From Pyrenophora tritici-repentis (taxonomy: Eukaryota; Ascomycota; Dothideomycetes; Pleosporales; Pleosporaceae), in assembly GCF_003171515.1 (NCBI RefSeq), contig NC_089391.1, positions 434,001 to 498,000 on the forward strand: 64,000 nucleotides of DNA, in the 5' to 3' direction. Under the pieces are notes generated by a model, which saw nothing but the letters and a program-made list of their open reading frames with translations, ran no database searches and was not told the origin of the DNA. Below, piece by piece: positions 61,249 through 64,000 of the stretch; within the stretch, counting starts at the first letter, position 1, and the number at the start of each line of letters is the position of its first letter. The position numbers were made by a program, and so were the translations under genes.

Positions 61249-62901
61249 TCGATCGAACATCTAAAATCAGTTGGCGCACGGACCACTTGCAGAGATTTCT
61301 CTCAACTAAGGCCAGATCACAACTCTGTCAAAGTTGCAGCGGCCAGCGCGCCCGCCACAACGCCTGCACGCAGAAACAGGCGTTGGAAACTGATTCTAGG
61401 AAGGCATTTCAATAGATTTGAGATGAAAAAAGGGTAATCCAGGACCTTTTTGTCATCTCGAAAAGTTGGTGTTCGATGAGTGAGACCTATTAATAGGGTG
61501 CAAAGAATAGGTGCACAAGCGATCGTAGGGACGTTCATCACGGTGGCGACGTGGGTGGCAGAGGCAGAGGCGCACATCCCAAGGGCACAAGAGCGCTTCT
61601 GGAAGCGGGCAGTCAAGCTGTGGACCGATATCCACGCACTGCCTGAGACGAACCCACTGCGAAGAAACACATCGCGGATGCGAAAGTTCAGAAGGCAGTA
61701 CCGTTCGCCGCTGTTCCAGGTAGCAGAAGCGCTCAAGGACATAGAGATGGAGCAGATGGAGACGATCCGGCCTGGTGTATTAGCACCATGGGAGAAGAGA
61801 GTGCAGACCGTAGTGGAGGACGCGGCACAGGGCCTCGAGGCGAACTGGGCGGTACGCATCGCGGTAAGCAGCTCGGCGCGGAATGGCGTGGCCGGAATGG
61901 GAGGTGCGATCAGCATACAGAAGAACGAAAGACAATCTTTCTCCGTCACATTAGGCAAGAGAGAGGAACAGAACCCGTACTCGGCAGAGCTGGCAGCAAT
62001 GGCCGAGGCGCTGAGCAGGCTGCCGAAGCTAAGGTTCCGCAACATCGCACTAATCACAAGGAACAAAGCCGCTGTGCTCACACTTAGAACACCCCGCCAG
62101 CAGTCTGGGCAAAGCTAGATCAACCAGTTCTACAAGACTGTACGAACACTAAGAAGAGATGGTAATAAGGTAATAGTGCTATGGCTACCTGCAAGCGAAC
62201 AGATTTGTCAACAATCCGGCCGATCAGCGGCCTGATTCCTGTTCGAGCGTGCACGTGATACCTCGTGCTCCGTGAAGGCGTGCAAGCCCCTATATCTGGC
62301 ACGTTCGCCAATCAAGCCGCCGATCGGCCGGATTGTTGACAAGTCTGCAAGCGAAGAGTGCGAGCTCGCAAGCCTCGCCAAGCAAGAGGCGAAGATAGCA
62401 ACCAGATTAACGGCTAGGCCACAGACGCAGCTTCCTCGAATATGATCAACTACGCACAATATAGCACGTAAGCAAGACATAGCTAAGAAGGTGCCAGTAG
62501 ATGTGGGAGCATACTCTAAACGAATCGATACAGCACTGCCAGGAAAGCACGCGCGGCAACTCTACGACGGGCTTTCGCGGAAAGAAAGTAGCGTACTTGC
62601 CCAGCTCAGAATAGGCATGGCACAGCTGAACACTTATCGACACCGAATTAAAGCATCAACAACAGACCAATGCGAATGCGGACAGGCAGCAGAGACGGTG
62701 GAGCACTTTCTGTTCCGCTGCCGAAAGTGGACTAGTCAGCGAACCGAAATGCTGCAGTGCACGCAGATAAGCAGAGGAAATATGTCATTCTACCTAGGCG
62801 GCAAAGCAGCAACAGATGACGCGAAATGGGCGCCAGACATGGGCGCAGTGCGAGCGACAATACGATTCGCAATAGCAACACGAAGATTTAATGCAAACTG
62901 A
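61249..62901 (+). pseudogene. LINE remnant: endonuclease end, RNase H and C-terminal Cys domain
   Basis: One frame runs through the whole stretch with stops at 61435, about 61470 and 62116. It starts IEHLKSVGARTTCRDFSQLR-PDHN, like the end of a LINE endonuclease. It then jumps to QRIGAQAIVGTFITVATWVA, a typical segment after the reverse transcriptase, so the RT itself is deleted. An RNase H-like part follows (NPYSAELAAMAEAL, VLWLPASE). The C-terminus has CECGQAAETVEHFLFRC, a Cys/His motif found at the end of fungal Tad1/CgT1-type LINEs. MITE-D is inserted at 62200-62344. Confidence 0.85.
62200..62344. mobile_element. MITE-D (145 bp), 11-bp target duplication
   Basis: Left end CAGATTTGTCAACAATCCGG and right end (inverted) ACTTGTCAACAATCCGGCCG pair over about 30 bp. 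CTGCAAGCGAA occurs directly on both sides (62189-62199 and 62345-62355). Removing the element and one duplication restores the LINE frame LPASEE. The long TSD suggests a MULE-like mobiliser. Confidence 0.88.
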
Positions 62902-63265
62902 TAGCTAACTACTAGGTAAACCTTAGCTACTAACATAAACTCATTTACAGCCTTGTGCAACCAGCAGACAACGCTTCAGCCGCCGAAGATAGGACGTTGA
63001 ACTCTTGGAGAATCTCTTGGAGAAGCCGACTCTGAGCCAGTCTGCTACCAGCAATACTAACCCACGAGCACCTGATGAGGAATGATAGTAGATAGAAAGG
63101 AAGCGTGCCTTGATATTATGTAAGAGCTCTAAACTGGATAACAAGCTACATGAAGAAACGAGCCAAAGAAGATAGATGGGCTAAGGAGACCAAGACGTAG
63201 CATAAGAAGTGTAATGTTAGACTAGCTTTAGTAGCCCTTTCGGCTCGGCCGCCGGGCGTAAATAA

Positions 63266-63268
<3 letters not shown>
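62902..63268. other. Gene-free interval
   Basis: No coding or repeat feature recognised before the GT microsatellite. Confidence 0.45.

Positions 63269-63302
<34 letters not shown>
63269..63302. repeat. (GT)17 microsatellite
   Basis: Seventeen uninterrupted GT units, about 100 bp upstream of the ABC transporter ORF. Likely polymorphic. Confidence 0.97.
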
Positions 63303-63303
<1 letters not shown>

Positions 63304-63400
63304 GTTCGGTCCGCATTTCCGACCACCGACGGATGTGGCGGAAATAAGTTCGGAATTGCTCTCAATGATCTTAAAATACCTACAAGCATGTACGTGAATA

Positions 63401-64000
63401 ATGCACTTTAGAATAATCTTTTCCGATGGTTCTGAACAATATGGGAGAGGCAATATCGGTTTCGATATAGGCAATTACGAACTTTTACGATATCTACACC
63501 AATCGGTCCTCGCACTGGCACTGTATCACTCTACTAATCATTCTAGTATTCAGGGTGATCTCTATCAGTATATCCGAAAAGAATTCGCGAAGAGAAAGAT
63601 GCTGGGTTACAGGCCAATCCCTACTGAGGAGAACATCGAGCTTGACAGGTTCTCTGAGTTCGAGAATGCAGGAGAAGATGGATTGACTGAAGAGGAAGAG
63701 TTGGTCATTAAAAGACAACTGGACGTCCGGAATGGAAATATTGATTATTCAACCTTGCTTCGTCAGGCAACTCGAACAGAGATATTCATCATGAGTGTTT
63801 CGTTCGCAATGTCTATTATTGAGGGTGCCAGTCTACCTCTCATGACGGTATGTATTTATATCAATTGTAGAAGTAATACAGCTTATAGAATGAAACAGAT
63901 TGCTTATGGTAGCTATACGGGAAGTTATGCCAGCTTCTCGACCAATAAAATGTCATCAGAGCAGTTCGAAAAGCACATGAACAAGATTACCCTGTACTAT
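63401..64000 (+). CDS. ABC-B (multidrug/pheromone-type) transporter, N-terminal part
   Basis: The frame is open from ATG 63401 to the window end. The part from about residue 66 onward (MLGYRPIPTEENIELDRFSE) has the acidic cytoplasmic lead of fungal ABC-B full transporters. Then comes the start of the first membrane helix, FIMSVSFAMSIIEGASLPLM. A 51 bp intron, 63848-63898 (GTATGT...AACAG), joins LPLMT to IAYGSYTGSYASF, which matches the usual LPLMTxxFGxLTG; retaining it would insert 17 unlikely residues. The true start may be ATG 63401 or the ATG at 63599; the first 66 residues are not recognisable. ATP-binding domains lie beyond the window. Confidence 0.8.
   Translation, partial: MHFRIIFSDGSEQYGRGNIGFDIGNYELLRYLHQSVLALALYHSTNHSSIQGDLYQYIRKEFAKRKMLGYRPIPTEENIELDRFSEFENAGEDGLTEEEELVIKRQLDVRNGNIDYSTLLRQATRTEIFIMSVSFAMSIIEGASLPLMTVCIYINCRSNTAYRMKQIAYGSYTGSYASFSTNKMSSEQFEKHMNKITLYY

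Noticed and set aside
63401..63595. An RNase H-like N-terminus fused to the ABC transporter (IIFSDGSEQYGRG)
   Set aside because: A single short motif resembling DGS; nothing else of the fold follows.

Overview
The window comes from a filamentous ascomycete (Pezizomycotina). Host genes have 44-90 bp introns with GT...CTAAC/CTAAT...AG signals, and the gene families (asaB/CmcJ-type oxygenase, GFO/IDH/MocA oxidoreductase, ankyrin array, vWA protein, 2EXR fragment, ABC-B transporter) are typical of these fungi. Two dead transposons carry stops of the kind left by RIP. A Pleosporales (Dothideomycetes) origin is my guess from the overall style, not something I could prove.

Most of the window is a nested transposon cluster. 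At 1-8548, a Copia element runs off the left edge and faces a nearly identical complete one (Cop1, 1065-7064), giving ~1 kb inverted arms. Cop1 and another solo LTR are both inserted in an older solo LTR (1031-7466). A second copy of that LTR at 8322-8548 preserves the empty site. From 9.1 to 26.1 kb lies a gene-poor host segment with a three-exon membrane protein, an F-box protein, a 15-repeat ankyrin protein and a vWA protein, peppered with three or four MITE families and solo LTRs. From 26.2 to 55.7 kb is the main cluster: two hAT remnants, intact Cop2, a LINE on +, an hAT with an intact transposase (hAT-3), a LINE on - split by Cop3 and by a pogo/Fot1 element, and intact Cop4. From 55.7 to 64.0 kb is host sequence again: an oxidoreductase, a small cysteine-motif gene with one in-frame TAA, an asaB-like gene and the start of an ABC transporter, with pogo and LINE remnants between them.

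Exact target-site duplications (TSDs) fix most nesting events: GGGAT for Cop1, ACAAG for Cop3, ATGGG, CATGC, GGTAT, TTTTA and ACTAT for solo LTRs, TA for pogo and 11 bp for a small MITE. Three junctions do not obey insertion logic (Cop2 flanks, hAT-3 flanks, truncated Cop4 left LTR), which suggests ectopic recombination. No new defence or metabolic system is evident. The most distinctive points are half-tRNA primer sites for two different tRNAs, a QTDD reverse-transcriptase motif with an AT-hook, repeated hairpin modules in the Cop4 leader, a TAATG ORF1/ORF2 junction in the LINE, and a conserved-looking small gene broken by a single stop.
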